Part shown: piece after piece, positions 26,464 through 54,800 of the stretch
Numbering within the stretch: position 1 is the first letter of the stretch
Layout of the letters: each line of letters opens with the position of its first letter
Source of the DNA: Corydoras sp. C115
Lineage: Eukaryota; Chordata; Actinopteri; Siluriformes; Callichthyidae
Length of the DNA stretch: 64,000 nucleotides
Assembly: GCA_019802505.1 (NCBI GenBank)
Contig: JAFMOC010000088.1
Coordinates: forward strand, 1,610,001 to 1,674,000
Direction of reading: 5' to 3'
Made by a program: the position numbers and the translations under genes
Notes under the pieces: generated by a model
The model's input: only the letters and a program-made list of their open reading frames with translations
Told to the model about the DNA's origin: nothing
Database searches by the model: none

Positions 26464-29075
26464 CCTGGCTGTGCAGCTGTGTACAAGTGGGACATGTGAT
26501 TTTAATATTATTACTTACATATTTCTGATTATGGAATACAAATATTTTTTATGATTAATTGCATTATTTACTTATTTTATTAACAGGATACAAGATATGG
26601 TGAATATATAGGAGGGTGGCACAATGCACAGAATATAGATCTCAGTCAAAACTTTCCTGACTTGACTTCTATAGCATACAATTTACGGAGACTCAAGCAC
26701 TTTCGAAATCACCATATTCCCATCCCAGACCTGTACTGGTTTGGTAAGGTATGTGTTTACAATGTTAAAATTGTAGCTAATTAAAATTTAAAAACAGACT
26801 TAATAAATAATCATGTATAGTAAATATTTGTGTCTATAATTTTTAGGTTGCTCCAGAGACATATGCTGTTATGAAGTGGATGCGTTCTATTCCTTTTGTT
26901 CAGTCAGCAAATTTCCATGAAGGAGATCTTGTGGTATCTTACCCCTATGACCTTTCACAGCATCCACTAGAAATCAATTTTCTTTCTCCCACTCCTGATG
27001 ACAAGGTGACTTTAGGCAACAAATAAGTTAATTTAACTCTGCTACTATAGATACTGTACAATTAGAATATGTAAATGATACAATTACAAAAAATATGCAA
27101 CATTAGCACTTTTATCAAGCTAAAATTTAATACTGTTGTTTTATTCAAATCCTGATTTGCAGGTGTTCAAGCAGTTAGCCCGAACATATGCTGATGCCCA
27201 TACGTTATTGTCCGACCTGGATAAATACAAGTGCGGTGGCAACTTTGCAGATGGAAGAGGCATTGTGAATGGGGCTGAACGGTACAGCATTACAGGAGGT
27301 AAGCACTATAAACATGATGAATTTCAACTCTTAATAATAAGACCAGATTTCAAAATTAGAAAAAGCTAAAATTTTATTTGTATTATTTGTTCAGTTGTCA
27401 GTCTTGGAATAATTATTTTTTGTATGGTAGGAATGGCAGACTTCAATTACCTTCATACAAACTGCTTTGAGATCACAGTAAAGCTGGGCTGTGAGAAATT
27501 TCCAGCAGAGGAAGATCTTTTTACAGGCTGGGAACAAAATAAAGAGGCCCTTTTAAGCTTCTTGGAATCAGTAAGAAATCATCTTCACATAACAAATGTG
27601 ATTTCTATAAATTTGTTTATGTGTTATAATTTGGTGAAAGTGGTGAAGGGGGAGTGGACAATCTGTATTTTCTTCTTGATTTCAGTCTTGCTTATTTCCA
27701 AGGTAACTTTGAGAAATTCTCCCCACCCCACCCCCCACTGAGAGTAAAGTTCCTCTCTGTGGACCCTAGCCACTTTTGCTTTTTTAAGAATTGCGCTTTT
27801 TTTATAGTAATCTACAGACAGTATATACACCTTTTTGTTGGGCCACTTCTTATGTTTGGAACAAGTTTCATTCACCTTTAGATCTGTTAAAAGTAGTGAT
27901 TTCTAAAATCCAGGTACATCGGGGAATTAAAGGTATTGTGAAAGATGAGAATGGAAACGGTATAAAAGGAGCAATTGTGGCAGTTAAAGGAATCAGACAT
28001 GACATCACAACAGGTACATATTTATTAATTTGTTTGTGTGTTTGTTTGTTTATTTTTGGTTAGTTGGTTATTTTACGCGGCAATAGTGGTTTAGTGGTTA
28101 GGATGTTCGCCTCTCAGCACTAGGGATTCTCTATTCGAATCTCAATCTGGGTGGAGTTTCCATGGCCTCTCCATGTCTGCGTGGGATTCCTTTGGGTTCT
28201 CCGGTTTTCTCCCACAGTCCAAAAACATGGATCAAGGTCAATTGAATTCCCCAAATTGCCCCATATACAGTGTGTTTCTGTGTGCGTCTGTGTGAGTGAG
28301 TGTGTGCCCAGCGATAGCTTGGCGCCCTGTCCTGGGTGTGCCCAGCGCCCAAAACTTTCTACCCCCGCGACCCTAGTAGAGGATAAAGCAGAAGATAATG
28401 GATGGATGGATGGTTATTTTACTTTTAATTGCGATCCATAGTGTTTTTTTAAGTCTTATGTCTGTATATAAGTTCTGAAAATGTATATAACCATTTATAA
28501 AAAGGGCCCTTTTTAAGCCAATACCAACAATTACATTTAAGTATAAATAAAATGTATTATGTAGAGGTTACATGATAAAATCTGTGGGAGTGAGTTGTGT
28601 ACTGTGCCACTGCAAAAAAGTTAATTTTCCCATGTTTTTTATCATTTCATAAATATTGGGTTATGTACTATATATCACATTCCTCTTTTTACTTTTATTC
28701 TTTTCACCTTTATCAGCTGAAAATGGGGATTACTGGAGACTTCTGACACCTGGCGTGTACATAGTTATTGCCTCAGCTCCAGGTTATAGCAAAGCCATGA
28801 AGAAAGTCTTTCTGCCTGCTCAAATGCAGAAGGCTGGTAGAGTAGACTTTGTGCTTCAAAAGTCTCCAGTGCAGCAAGATGTTGATGATTTTCATATCCA
28901 CTCTATAGGTAATTATGAGCGATTTGATCCTTATAATCAGATACAACGGTATTATGCAAGCGGATCAAAGCAAAGAGAAGCGACACCACAGAGCGCACCC
29001 AACGAGAAGCCCTGGTGGTGGTCTTACTTTACCCAGTTTAACAACCACAACCCCTCTTGGCTCTTGATAAATTAA
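19233..29075 (+). CDS. cpz: Carboxypeptidase Z with a substituted active site; 5' exon(s) not placed
   Basis: Exons 19233-19607, 20587-20802, 20891-21120, 26587-26748, 26847-27005, 27163-27298, 27431-27570, 27914-28013 and 28717-29075 have GT-AG borders and compatible phases, giving 624 aa plus an unplaced N-terminus. Order: frizzled-type CRD with ten Cys (exon 1), M14 N/E-subfamily carboxypeptidase domain, transthyretin-like domain, and a conserved tail with a KPWWWSYF motif near the end. The protein family is secreted, binds matrix and Wnt, and removes C-terminal Arg/Lys. Zinc ligands are intact: His 20923 and Glu 20932 (HGDE), His 26916. The catalytic Glu is Lys (27481), the GR Arg is Trp (26617), and the Asn-Arg pair of DLNRNFPD is Ser-Gln (26644-26649). 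Cleavage is therefore unlikely. About ten extra residues (codons 21085-26610) precede the last motif relative to human CPZ. Gene identity is secure. Confidence 0.93.
19608..20586. other. cpz intron, one Tc1-end-like trace
   Basis: Near 19850 there is 'cagtgccagtgaaaagttag', resembling the outer terminal repeat of a Tc1-type element; the rest is unassigned. Confidence 0.35.
21365..21630 (+). repeat. SINE copy lacking its head, C-run expanded
   Basis: Plus-strand 3' two thirds of the SINE in a cpz intron. The C-run before the tail is about 10 bases followed by a second C5. Confidence 0.78.
21626..21760 (-). repeat. LINE 3'-end-type repeat
   Basis: The sequence begins 'aatcagaatcagaatatttt' and carries the 'gggaaattgcag' block. 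The same block is seen at 60424-60500 and, more diverged, at 45945-46260. Confidence 0.5.
21761..23120 (+). mobile_element. LINE, 5' part (endonuclease), split by a Tc1 element
   Basis: Plus-strand translation has endonuclease motifs: 'LALTETWI' near 21810, 'VVLGDFNIH' near 22090 and 'HESDHFFIQFS' near 22280. Further on it reads 'YRSVSLLPFLSKTVE' just before 23120, the usual RT entry, and it resumes at 25052 after the transposon. Several stops show it is dead. Confidence 0.75.
23261..23606 (+). repeat. SINE inserted in the Tc1 element, 12-bp duplication
   Basis: A full-length SINE with a GAAT tail, flanked by 'attatgagtaac' at 23249-23260 and again at 23607-23618. The second Tc1 copy lacks the SINE at this site. 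This fixes the SINE ends precisely and shows LINE-type retroposition. Confidence 0.93.
23660..24670 (-). CDS. Tc1-type transposase, uninterrupted
   Basis: The start is chosen at the Met of MPKETHAVI (24670), giving 336 aa, the usual Tc1 length; the open frame reaches upstream to 24709. The enzyme cuts and pastes its own element at TA sites. N-terminal paired-like helix-turn-helix DNA-binding region: about residues 1-110 (LTGKSIAARK, VRRRILEQGL). The DDE/D catalytic core shows Asp in FSDESPF, Asp in FQHDGTF and Glu in SPDLNPIENLW. No stop or frameshift is present, so it may be a recent copy. The usual 'FQQDNDPKH' or 'HDGAPCH' motif is HDGTFCI here, so activity is uncertain. The gene lies in antisense orientation in a cpz intron and is not host coding. 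Confidence 0.9.
   Translation of the reverse strand: MPKETHAVIIALHKNGLTGKSIAARKIAPQSKIYRIIKNFKERGSIVAKKAPGCPRKTSKLHDHLLKVFQLWDRATSSAELVQEWQQACVSASAHTVRRRILEQGLVSRRAAKKPLLSRKNIRDRLIFCKRYREWTAVEWGKVIFSDESPFRLFGTSGKQLIRRRRGERYHQSCLIPTVKHPETIHVWGCFSAKGIGSLTVLPKNTAMNKEWYQNVLREQLLPTIQEQFGDQQCLFQHDGTFCIKAKVITTWFREQNIEILGPWLGNSPDLNPIENLWSIIKRRVDKKNPTHSDKMQALIVQEWTAISQHLVQKLIESIPGRIAEVLKKKGQHCKY
25052..25545 (+). mobile_element. LINE, 3' part (reverse transcriptase), after the Tc1 insertion
   Basis: Continues the 21761-23120 LINE: 'PILLEISAAFDKVN', 'GVPQGSVLGPLLFSLY', then, one frame over, the catalytic box 'YADDNQLHLSF' and 'WISACLTDISVWM'. The frameshift before YADD and the lack of a 3' end show decay. 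A short SINE-like tail follows at about 25535-25580. Confidence 0.8.
25934..26279 (-). repeat. SINE copy, diverged
   Basis: Minus-strand copy in the large cpz intron, with substitutions through the middle block. Confidence 0.75.
26375..26461. repeat. (TA)n microsatellite
   Basis: About 43 TA units, ending 125 bp before a cpz exon. Confidence 0.97.
28077..28413 (+). repeat. SINE copy, (GGAT)n tail
   Basis: Plus-strand copy in the last cpz intron. Its 3' block is shortened near 28345-28365. Confidence 0.85.
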
Positions 29076-29288
29076 CTTACTATATTGACCTAACATCACA
29101 GCCTGTTCAAAATCATTATTGAATTAATGTAAAAATCAATGCAATGTGCATCCTGTTTGTTGCATTGTATATTCATGTATTTGTATAGTCATGGTTTACA
29201 TTGTGATTTCCTTCAAATAGTCAAATGTAGTGTAGGCCTATCTGGAGTAACATTTCTGATGAAGTTTAATTTTACAGATTTATGATTA

Positions 29289-29294
29289 AATAAA
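29289..29294 (+). terminator. Polyadenylation signal of cpz
   Basis: AATAAA 214 bp past the cpz stop, the first canonical signal downstream. Confidence 0.65.
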
Positions 29295-29739
29295 AACAAT
29301 TGAATACCAACTGTATGCATTTTGTGAGTGTTCCAAAAGCCCAATTAATTTTCAGACTTTTCACATTATAGGAGATTAGTCATCTGCATGTAGTTTTTTA
29401 TTTATAGTGTTCTTTTTGTTAGATGTTTTGTTTGTATGCCTATTTTCATTTTTATTAGCTGTTGTTCATATTGTACTTTTGTATTGTCTTTATAATGTAT
29501 AGATTTGAGTTCTTGTTAGTCCATATATATATATTTTTTTGCTTAATTTAGTCTACTTACCTCTTAATTGTTCCTGCTGTCATCTAGAAGCAGCACATTA
29601 TGTATACATGCTGCCTCTGGCATTCTTGGTGGTTTTAATGGCACTAGTCCTGACACTAAATATTTCTAAATGTTTTTATAATTATCAGATTTTACATCAG
29701 CAGGCCTTCGTGGTGCTTATTTGTGGTGTTTTTTTTCTT

Positions 29740-30000
29740 CTTATCATCCTCTAATGCTATACTAGGGTCTATGCCCATTCAGGGGAGAACGTTTGGAGCG
29801 TTGGGCAGATACACCCAGGACAGGGCACCAATAACTGGCGTTAGACAGGGCAATTTGTAGCAGCCAATGAATCAAATGAAATTCATGTTTTTGCACTGTG
29901 GACAGAAACCGGAGAACCCACATAGATGAAGGAAAACATAAAAACTCCGCCGAGATTTGAACCTGGATCCCCAGCACTGAGAGGCAAATGTGCTAAGCCT
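29740..30000 (-). repeat. SINE copy, partial and diverged
   Basis: The minus-strand head and middle block are recognisable. The region up to it from 29300 holds no gene that I can see. Confidence 0.65.
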
Positions 30001-30019
30001 TGTGTTTTGGGCTAAATTT

Positions 30020-30660
30020 ATTCCACTCTGGGTGTGAGAATTGAGCACCGGACAGCAAGAAGTACAATCAAAAATTAATTTTATTAAACATAAACTCCAG
30101 TACAGAAAGGCATGATAACAGGAACTCAAATACAATAATTGCACAGATAAAATGGCAGCAACAATAGACCAGTACACAAATTGCAAAGCTCAAAAAAAGA
30201 TGCATAAATTTAAAGCTTATAACTCAACTCAATTATGAAGCACAACAAAGTGTGGTACCGTGCTCAACTTAAAACATAAAACAAGAAAAAATAATATACC
30301 AATAAAATGATATACGCAATAAAACAGTAAAACAAAGCCATGAAGACCAATAAAACCAAAGTAAAATCATGTTGAATTAAAAGCCAGAGAATGAAATGGG
30401 TTTTAAAACATGATTTAAACGTGGACAGTGAAGAGGCCTGTCTAATATAAAGGGGGAAATTAATATAAAAGGGGAAACTTAGGAGCCACAGTCGAAAAGG
30501 CTCAATCCCCTCTGAGCTTGAGCTTGACTTCCTCCAGGACCTGAGGCCTAGCGCAGGCATATGCAGATGGGGGATGTCAGACAGGTAAGGTCTCTGAATG
30601 TAGGTACTGGGAACTGTGCAAACCTCCATCTTTTTTGATCCTGTTAAGAATGCGCTGACC
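30020..30660 (-). repeat. Interspersed repeat of unknown class, related to 63228-63650
   Basis: AT-rich leader, then the block 'gttttaaaacatgatttaaacgt' and 'aggagccacagtcgaaaagg', which lines up with 'gttttgagactcgacttaaac' and 'ggggcagagctactgaagg' near 63410-63500. The minus-strand reading frame in it contains 'IRQASSLSTFKS', a motif typical of the end of fish LINE ORF2, so a LINE origin is possible. Confidence 0.45.
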
Positions 30661-31040
30661 TGAGTCTTGTTTGGCAGTTGTCTGATGCCCTGTGGGTCTA
30701 TATGATCACTTTTAGTTCTAGTTTGAGCATTAAAATATCTAAACAGCAGCCCATTTGAGATTGTTTAGGTATTCCTCATCATATAAGGTGATGCACTTCA
30801 ACATATAATATTTAATTCCATATTCCATAGAAGTCCATATTTCTACAATTTGGTTTAAAAACTGAGGAGTAGAGACCCAGGATATTCCTACAAAATAAAT
30901 TATTTAAAATGGTCAAGAATGTACCAAAAAAGACCATGAATTAAATATAATATGGAAAAATATCAGTATAATACAACAGTGTCTGTCCTTTATCGGCATT
31001 AGTGTGTAATTAGAGAAAAGGGGGGGGGGGTATCATTCAT
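30661..31040. other. Intergenic, no gene seen
   Basis: Unassigned AT-rich sequence ending in a G10 run near 31021. Confidence 0.4.
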
Positions 31041-31119
31041 TCATACACACATACACACATACACACACATACACATACACACACACATACACACACATAC
31101 ACACACACACACACACACT
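31041..31119. repeat. (CA)n-rich microsatellite
   Basis: Imperfect 'cacacacata' units. Confidence 0.9.
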
Positions 31120-31473
31120 GTGTTTCGAAATTGTACAATACTTTCATGCTTTCATTATGTAGAATGATTTTCCACCCAGGTTATAACTGCACTGTGATGG
31201 CCCTAACCATTAAAGAACAGAGTAAAGGGAATTAGCATAATGGACTACAGTGGACAGTTGTTCAGAATAAAACATGGTGAAGCCAATTAATCGAGAGTTA
31301 GTGTATTTTTATATAGAAGATTTATATATTGGCATTTCCAACTGCAAAACAAACAAACCTAATGTGTCAAGAGGCACAAAACATAGAAACAAATGGCCAT
31401 TTAAAAAAAATTAAACAATGGCAATCACCAACAAATTATATAAAGGACATTTGAAGATAAAGAGATCACCACA

Positions 31474-48161
<16,688 letters not shown>

Positions 48162-48525
48162 CCTCTTTATTACCAGTATCAAATAACAGCTTAAAAACTC
48201 CAATCAATAAAACTGCTTAACCCGTGAAAAATGGTTCAGTGCTTTCTAAAGTTAACACATACAACAAAAACCTATGAAAGCTTCAACAGTTCGTGTGAGT
48301 GCGAGCATAGTGATGATTATCTGCACTAGATGGCAAACATAAATCCAGGACATTTGCATTCACTGCAGGAGTGATGCTTTGAGAGGTAGATCAAAAAGCC
48401 TGAAAAAAAAACTGGGAGGGAAAATTAAAAATGTCATATATGGGCATAACTTAAGAAGAAACTTAATAAATTAAGAAGAAAAAAAAGAAAAACAGTCAAA
48501 AGTCAAAGCTTATATTTGTAAAATG

Positions 48526-48531
48526 TTTATT
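48526..48531 (-). terminator. Candidate polyadenylation signal of tp53
   Basis: TTTATT on the plus strand reads AATAAA on the minus strand, 234 bp past the tp53 stop. It would end the transcript about 350 bp before the start codon of the lectin/FN3 gene. Confidence 0.5.
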
Positions 48532-48764
48532 TGTTGGAAAAAATATTACAAAATGTGAACAAAATCATAGTTAATAAATTTCAAAATGTAATTGCTATTG
48601 TTAAAAAAATATCATATGGAATGCCACTGTAACAAGCAAAACACATTAAAAGTTTGAAGAAAACTGACCTGAGGCAACAAGAGTGCATGATTAGAAACAC
48701 TGTATAACAATTTAAATGCATGGTTGCAAACTAAACAAACAAACAAAAAAACAAAACCCACAAC

Positions 48765-48840
48765 TTATTTTAAGTTCTCATCCTTCAGAAGCAGCTTTTT
48801 TCCAATGCTTGGTTGTGCAAGGCCCATCCCAGATTTGATC
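48765..48840 (-). CDS. tp53: tp53 last coding exon
   Basis: The acceptor 'agtgctgccag' is followed by 24 codons and TAA, in phase with the 52233-52330 exon. KKLLLKDE matches the KKLLVKEE/KDE motif at the p53 C-terminus. It is separated from the rest by a 3.4-kb intron full of transposons. Confidence 0.88.
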
Positions 48841-51800
48841 CTGGCAGCACTAGATGGGGGGGGGGGGGACATGAAAACCCTCAGTGTAGGTCCAGGTAGG
48901 GGGTGTTAGCAATAGTTTCCATACTCCTATTCCTTGAGGACTAATGCTTTGCATACAATTAATTTATAATTGTTGGATTATTTCATTGATTCAATTGCTC
49001 AGTTTACCCAAAAACTACTTAAATATTTTTTCCAAAAATGGTTGTGTGTCTGTGCTTAACTAAATTGTATTAATTGAAGATGTATTAAAAATAAACGAAA
49101 GAAAAATATATGTTGCATATTTTCTGTAATAATTTACACTACAAAAATACTATAGAATTTAGGGCATTATTGCTACTTTCAAACACAGAAAAAGCATGAT
49201 GTACATTACTTTATCTTAAATCATGTACCATGAATGGAAATTTATGAACGCTAAGCTGGTATCATGATAGTTACATCGTGGAAGACGTACTAATGTTTAT
49301 AAAAAGCTTATTGTTGATTTTGTTGGGTTAAAAAGTGCGTTTTTAACCATTTTATAAAAGTTAACTTAAAGTTGCGAATTTGAAATTGTAAAGTAATCAA
49401 TTATTCATAGTGCTTGCACACAGAGGAATTTGTCCTTCACATTTAACCAATTCAAGCAGTGAAACATTTAGGGTTAGGTGCATTGCCCAAGGGCACTTTA
49501 GCCATGCTACTTGATAGGACCAGAATTTAAAGCAGGGACCATCAGGTTGAAAGGCTGGTTCCTTAACCCCAAGCATCCTGTGAAACACCTCTTTCCTGTG
49601 ATTTATTTATAATAAATAAAATGCACACCATCTCAAACATATTGCTTTATTATAACTAACATAACAAAGAGGAAAAAAGAAACAAGAAAACAGCACTTAA
49701 CTTGATTCAGTCTTGACAAAGAGCTCCAAGACAGTTATTTTAAGTGCTAACTTCCAAGCTTGCTTGGCAAAGAGATATTAAATCTAAGTCAGACATTTCA
49801 TGATGGGGCAGTCATGTTTGTGGTTAAGGAACCAGCCATGTGACCGAAAGGTCCCCAGTTCGATTCCTGGTCCCACCATATACAGGGCTGTATGAGAGAC
49901 ACCGGCTCCAACCTTACATCTGAGAGCTATTATTAGTCAAATGACACGAAGGATAAAAAAAAATTGGGCACAACTTGGCCATTTTCACTTTTGTTGTCAG
50001 CAGTTTAGACATTAATGGTCATGTGTTGAGTAATTTTAAGGGGAACAGCAACTTTACACTAACACAATTTGTAAACTGACTACTTTACATTGTATAAAAG
50101 TCCCATACCTTCAGTGCTGTCCCATAAAAAGTTCTAATAAAATAAATGAAATTAAAAAAATGATGGTGTACTTTTGTGAGATACTGTACAGTCATGGCCA
50201 AAAGTTTTGAGAATGACACAAATATTATATTTTCACATGATCTGCTGCCCTCTGGTTTTATGGGTGTTTGTCAGATGTTTTTATCATATACAGAAATATA
50301 CCGTATTTTCCGGACCATAAGGCGCAGTCTGAATTATGGGGTCTATTTCTGTATTTGACCCGTATTATAAGGCACTTGCTAAAACATACGATCTACAAGA
50401 AAAGTAAAACGGTGATTTATAACTGAAGTTTATTCTACTTCTTGACAAAACGCACATTATTTTTAATCACTCTTCTCCCACAAATCCATCAAAGTCCTCA
50501 TCTTCTGTGTCTGAATTAAAAAGCTGTTTCACTATCGAGCACGGGTATTCCCTCTCATCAATGTCTGAGTCCGTCTCATCACCAGACGGCCATTCAGCAA
50601 TGATGCCGGCTTTCGCGAAAGCTCGGACAACAGTTACAGCAGAAACCTTAGCCCAGGAATCCACAATCCATTCACAGACGGTGGTGTAACTCGCCCGCCG
50701 CTGCCTCCCAAGTTTTAGTAAACGTGTGTTCGCCGTCTATCATCTGTCGCCCCCACACCGCTCACAACTTTACTTTAAACGCCCTGTTTACGCCAATGTC
50801 CAGCGGTCGGAGTTCTTTATTTAATCCTCCCGGAATGACGGCAAGCTGCGAATTAATTTTCTTCACTCTGCTTTTTCAGCAGTGATGGTGATGTGTGGAA
50901 AAAAAAAACACCTGGTCGCACAACAATACTTTTATAGATTTTGGAACTCTGTACACGTATAAGGCGCACCGGATTATAAGGCGCACGTCCGATTTCTGGG
51001 AAAATTTTAGGCTTTGAGGTGTGCCTTAGAGTCCGGAAAATACGGTAATTGCAATCATATTATCAGTAACAAAAGCTTTTATTGACAGTTAGAATGAGTT
51101 AATGCAGCAAGTTAATATTTGTAGTGTTGACCCTTCTTCTTCAGGACCTCTGCAATTCTCTCTGACATTCTCTCAATCAACTTCTGGACCAAATGCTGAC
51201 TGATAGCAGTCCATTCTTGCACAAGTTCTCAATGGGATTAAGATCTGGGGAGTTTCCAGGCCATGGACCCAAAATCTCTATGTTTTGTTCCCTGAGCCAT
51301 GTAGTTATTACCTTTGCTTTATGGCAAGGTGCTCAATCATGCTGGAAAAGGCATTGTTGATCACCAAACTACTCTTGGATGGTTGGGGGAAATTGCTCTC
51401 GGAGGACATTCTGGTACCATTCTTTATTCATGGCTGTGTTTTTAGGCAAGACTGTGAGAGAGCCAATGCCTTGGCTGAGAAGCAACCCCACACATGAATG
51501 GTTTCAGGATGCCTTACAGTTGGCATGAGACAAGACTAGTGGTAGCGCACACCTCGTCTTCTCCGAATAAGCTGTTTTCCCAGATGTCCCAAACAATCGG
51601 AAAGGGGCCCTGGAGCCTTTTTGGCAACAATGTAACCTCTCTTCTTGAAGTTCTTGATGATGCGATAGATTGTTGACTGAGGTGCAATCTTTCTAGCTGC
51701 GATACTCTTCCCTGTTAGGCCATTTTTGTGCAATGATGACTGCACGTGTTTCTTTAGAGATAACCATGGTTAACAGAAGAGAAACAATGCCAAGCACCAG

Positions 51801-54800
51801 ACTCCTTTTAAAGTGTCCAGTGGTGTCATTCTTACTTAATCATGACAGATTGATCTCCAGCCCTGTCCTCATCAACACCCACACCTGTGTTAATGGAGCA
51901 ATCACTGAAACGATGTTAGCTGGTCCTTTTAAGGCAGGGCTGCAATGAAGATGAAATGTGTTTTGGGCGATAAAGTTCATTTCCTAGGCAAATATTGACT
52001 TTGCAATTAATTGTTGTTAAGCTGATCATTCTTTATAACATTCTGGAGTATATGCAAATTGCCATAATAAAAACTGAAGCAGTAGACTTTGTAAAAATTA
52101 ATATTTGGATCATTCTCAAAACTTTTGGCCATGACTGTATATACTAGCAATGTGAATATGAAAAAAATATGACACTAAATTAAGCTATGTATACCTTCTG
52201 CTGAAAATATACAAAAAATAAAATAAAATTACCTTTTATATTTTTCCTTGTCTACCACTGGCATCATATCCATTAGTTCCAAACTTTCATTGATGGTCTT
52301 CAGCATCTTAAATCTCTCCTTTCCCCGAATCTAGTAAAAGTAAAATATTCAACCACTGTTAAGCAATGCGTATTTTTTCCATTTGCTTTATATAAAAAAA
52401 AAATAAATAAATAAAAAACTATCCAGTAATAAACCGTATAATAAATAGTTTTTATTATAGTTAAAAAAAACAGTTAAAATAATAAGTTTTTAGCTCACAT
52501 GAAGAATAAAGATCTCATCCTCAGAACTGGAGTCCACTTTTATCTTCTTGGATTCAGAAGTAGGAGAAAGCTGAGCGCTTGCTACAAAATAAAAAGAGCT
52601 ACTGGTAAATAATATTTAACAATTAAATTGGTTGGCACTTTCATCTATTCAATATAGTTACTGAAATTTTGATGCCTCTGTGCATTATTACATTGTGCAT
52701 AAAATGCTGCCAAAATTATTGAAAATGGAGAAGAATTTCAAGCTATTATTTATGCAGTTAAAATTAACTGTCTGCAAATTCTGTCCGAATTTAAGGTTTT
52801 TGCTTCAGTGCATTCTTATATATTTACATAAATTTTTTTTCCAAAGCACTGGGTCAATAAAACATTGATTTCCTATCAAAAACAAAAAAATGGCCAGCAA
52901 TTACCATTGTTTATTATAAAATGTATAACGGTGAATTTACAATAATAAATTTTCAACTATAGTACTAGTCTGGCCACAATGGTCTGAGAGACTAAGAGAC
53001 TGCTTTACATAGACTAGTCACACACATTTACATAGACTAGTAACACATTTAAATTATAAAGCATAACCAACTCAGTCAATTAGCCTACGCTTTAGAGCTT
53101 GGTATCAGTTTAAGTAACACTTGAAGAAAACAGCTGCATCTACATTAACACCCATAATTAATACTCTTATTTTCTGACCCTATTTTTTGTCAGTGAAAAG
53201 ACAGGTGTTTAGCAGATGTTTAGCATGCCTCAGCTCTAGGTATCTCTCAACAATAATGCAACAGCCCCACAAAATCTTTACCAGTGTGTCGTTATTGGCT
53301 CTTACGTCTTTTATTTCTTGAGGTTGTTTTTACCACATTCTTGTTCAGATTATCCTCTTCATTTTTACGGTCACGGCCAGGACACGCACACACACGGACC
53401 TCAAAAGAGCGTCGCCCCAAAATCTTTCCACTGACCAAAAGAAACAGACAAAATTGATCATTTGGATAGATACAAATTATACAAAATCTGTGCTACCAAA
53501 TTGAAGGAAGAGGAATACATGTTCATGAGAAATACACAAAAGCAGAACTTACTCCTGTGCCTCCAAAGTCATAATGGTAAGGATGGGTCTACGGTTCATC
53601 CCCCCCATGCAGCTGCTGTTACACATGTAGTTTAGGAGTATAGTGGTGCACTCAGAACCCAACTGTAGACAAAGCATAAAACAAAGCTGTAGCAAACCCA
53701 ACATTTATTACAGCAAAGCGAATGCATGTGCAATTTATACATTTTTTACGAGTTCCTGGGTGTTTAACAGAGCTATCATTTTTCAATTTGAAACGAGCAG
53801 TTAGAAAATTTGAAGGTGATTTACGTTTTTGAGCTGGGGTTTTACTGGAATGTTTTCTAAAATTATTTGGATTTAAGATTTTAATTAAGAGGTCAATATA
53901 TTCTTTTCAAAACAAGAAAAACTAAAACTATTACGAACCTTATGACTTTAAATATGTGAGTGTATGGGATGTGTTTACCCTAAATTGGTTTGTCAGATGT
54001 TAGTGCTTTTGATACGGCTAAAGCTAAACTCAGCATTAAACAAAGCAAATTCAGTCACTGTTCAACTGTTGATGCTAACTACCTGAGGAGCCTCAAAGGG
54101 AACTGTAACACTTTGCCTCTTGGTATTGTGGTCCTCCAGATACTGAACCCTCTGACTACCCTCCAGGCGAATGAGATGACTACGATCTGCAAAGCCTGTG
54201 AAAACAGAAAGAAATATCAAACACATTAATAACAATCAGTTACAAAATCTCAACTTTTAATAACCACTAATTATATGCTTGAACATAAATATGTTTAGAC
54301 CAGATCTATCTTTTACCCATCTTATAACTTCTCAAAAGATATATTCAAACTCTTATATACCCATAAGTCAAGTTAGGTCAAGATTCCTATAGCAAATTTC
54401 TCTTGCATATTGTATACATTTTTAATTTCATTTTGAGACACAAAAGAACGGTTAAGGCCAACTGCACTAAAAGATCTACAACCCAATCAAGCATGATCAA
54501 AAATGGAAGCACTTATTATTATTTATTTTTTTGGTAGTAACCAAAAAGCCCATATGCTCATAACCACTGTAAACCTTTGTCTTTGAGTAGAGCAAAGCTA
54601 TGGAGACTTTGGTACATACAAGTAATCTAGTACCAATAAATTGTGACCCATTGTGACACAGAGTTGTTAAATGTTTCAGAATTGAAGAGGACTACCTTCA
54701 TTATTTTCAGCAACATTTTGGTGATGAGGGCAGCGTCGTACCACCTCCGACACATGTTCCGGTTTCTTATAGATGGCAGTAGCACGGAGAATGGCTCCCT

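Larger units (their letters stand above)
50190..52141 (-). mobile_element. Tc1-type transposon, decayed copy of the 23121-25051 family
   Basis: Ends 'acagtcatggccaaaagttt' and, in inverse, 'aaacttttggccatgactgt', nearly identical to the cpz-intron copy. The transposase is broken: about 300 bp are deleted near 51606 and there are stops and shifts. A 745-bp transposon is inserted in it. It lies in the last tp53 intron. Confidence 0.9.

Noticed and set aside
19233..29075. cpz as a pseudogene
   Set aside because: Nine exons keep frame, splice sites and a conserved tail; only active-site residues are changed, which suggests selection on the fold.
50467..50664. Small acidic protein on the minus strand in the last tp53 intron
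   Set aside because: It is the C-terminus of a pogo-like transposase inside a transposon with clear ends, not a tp53 exon or separate gene.
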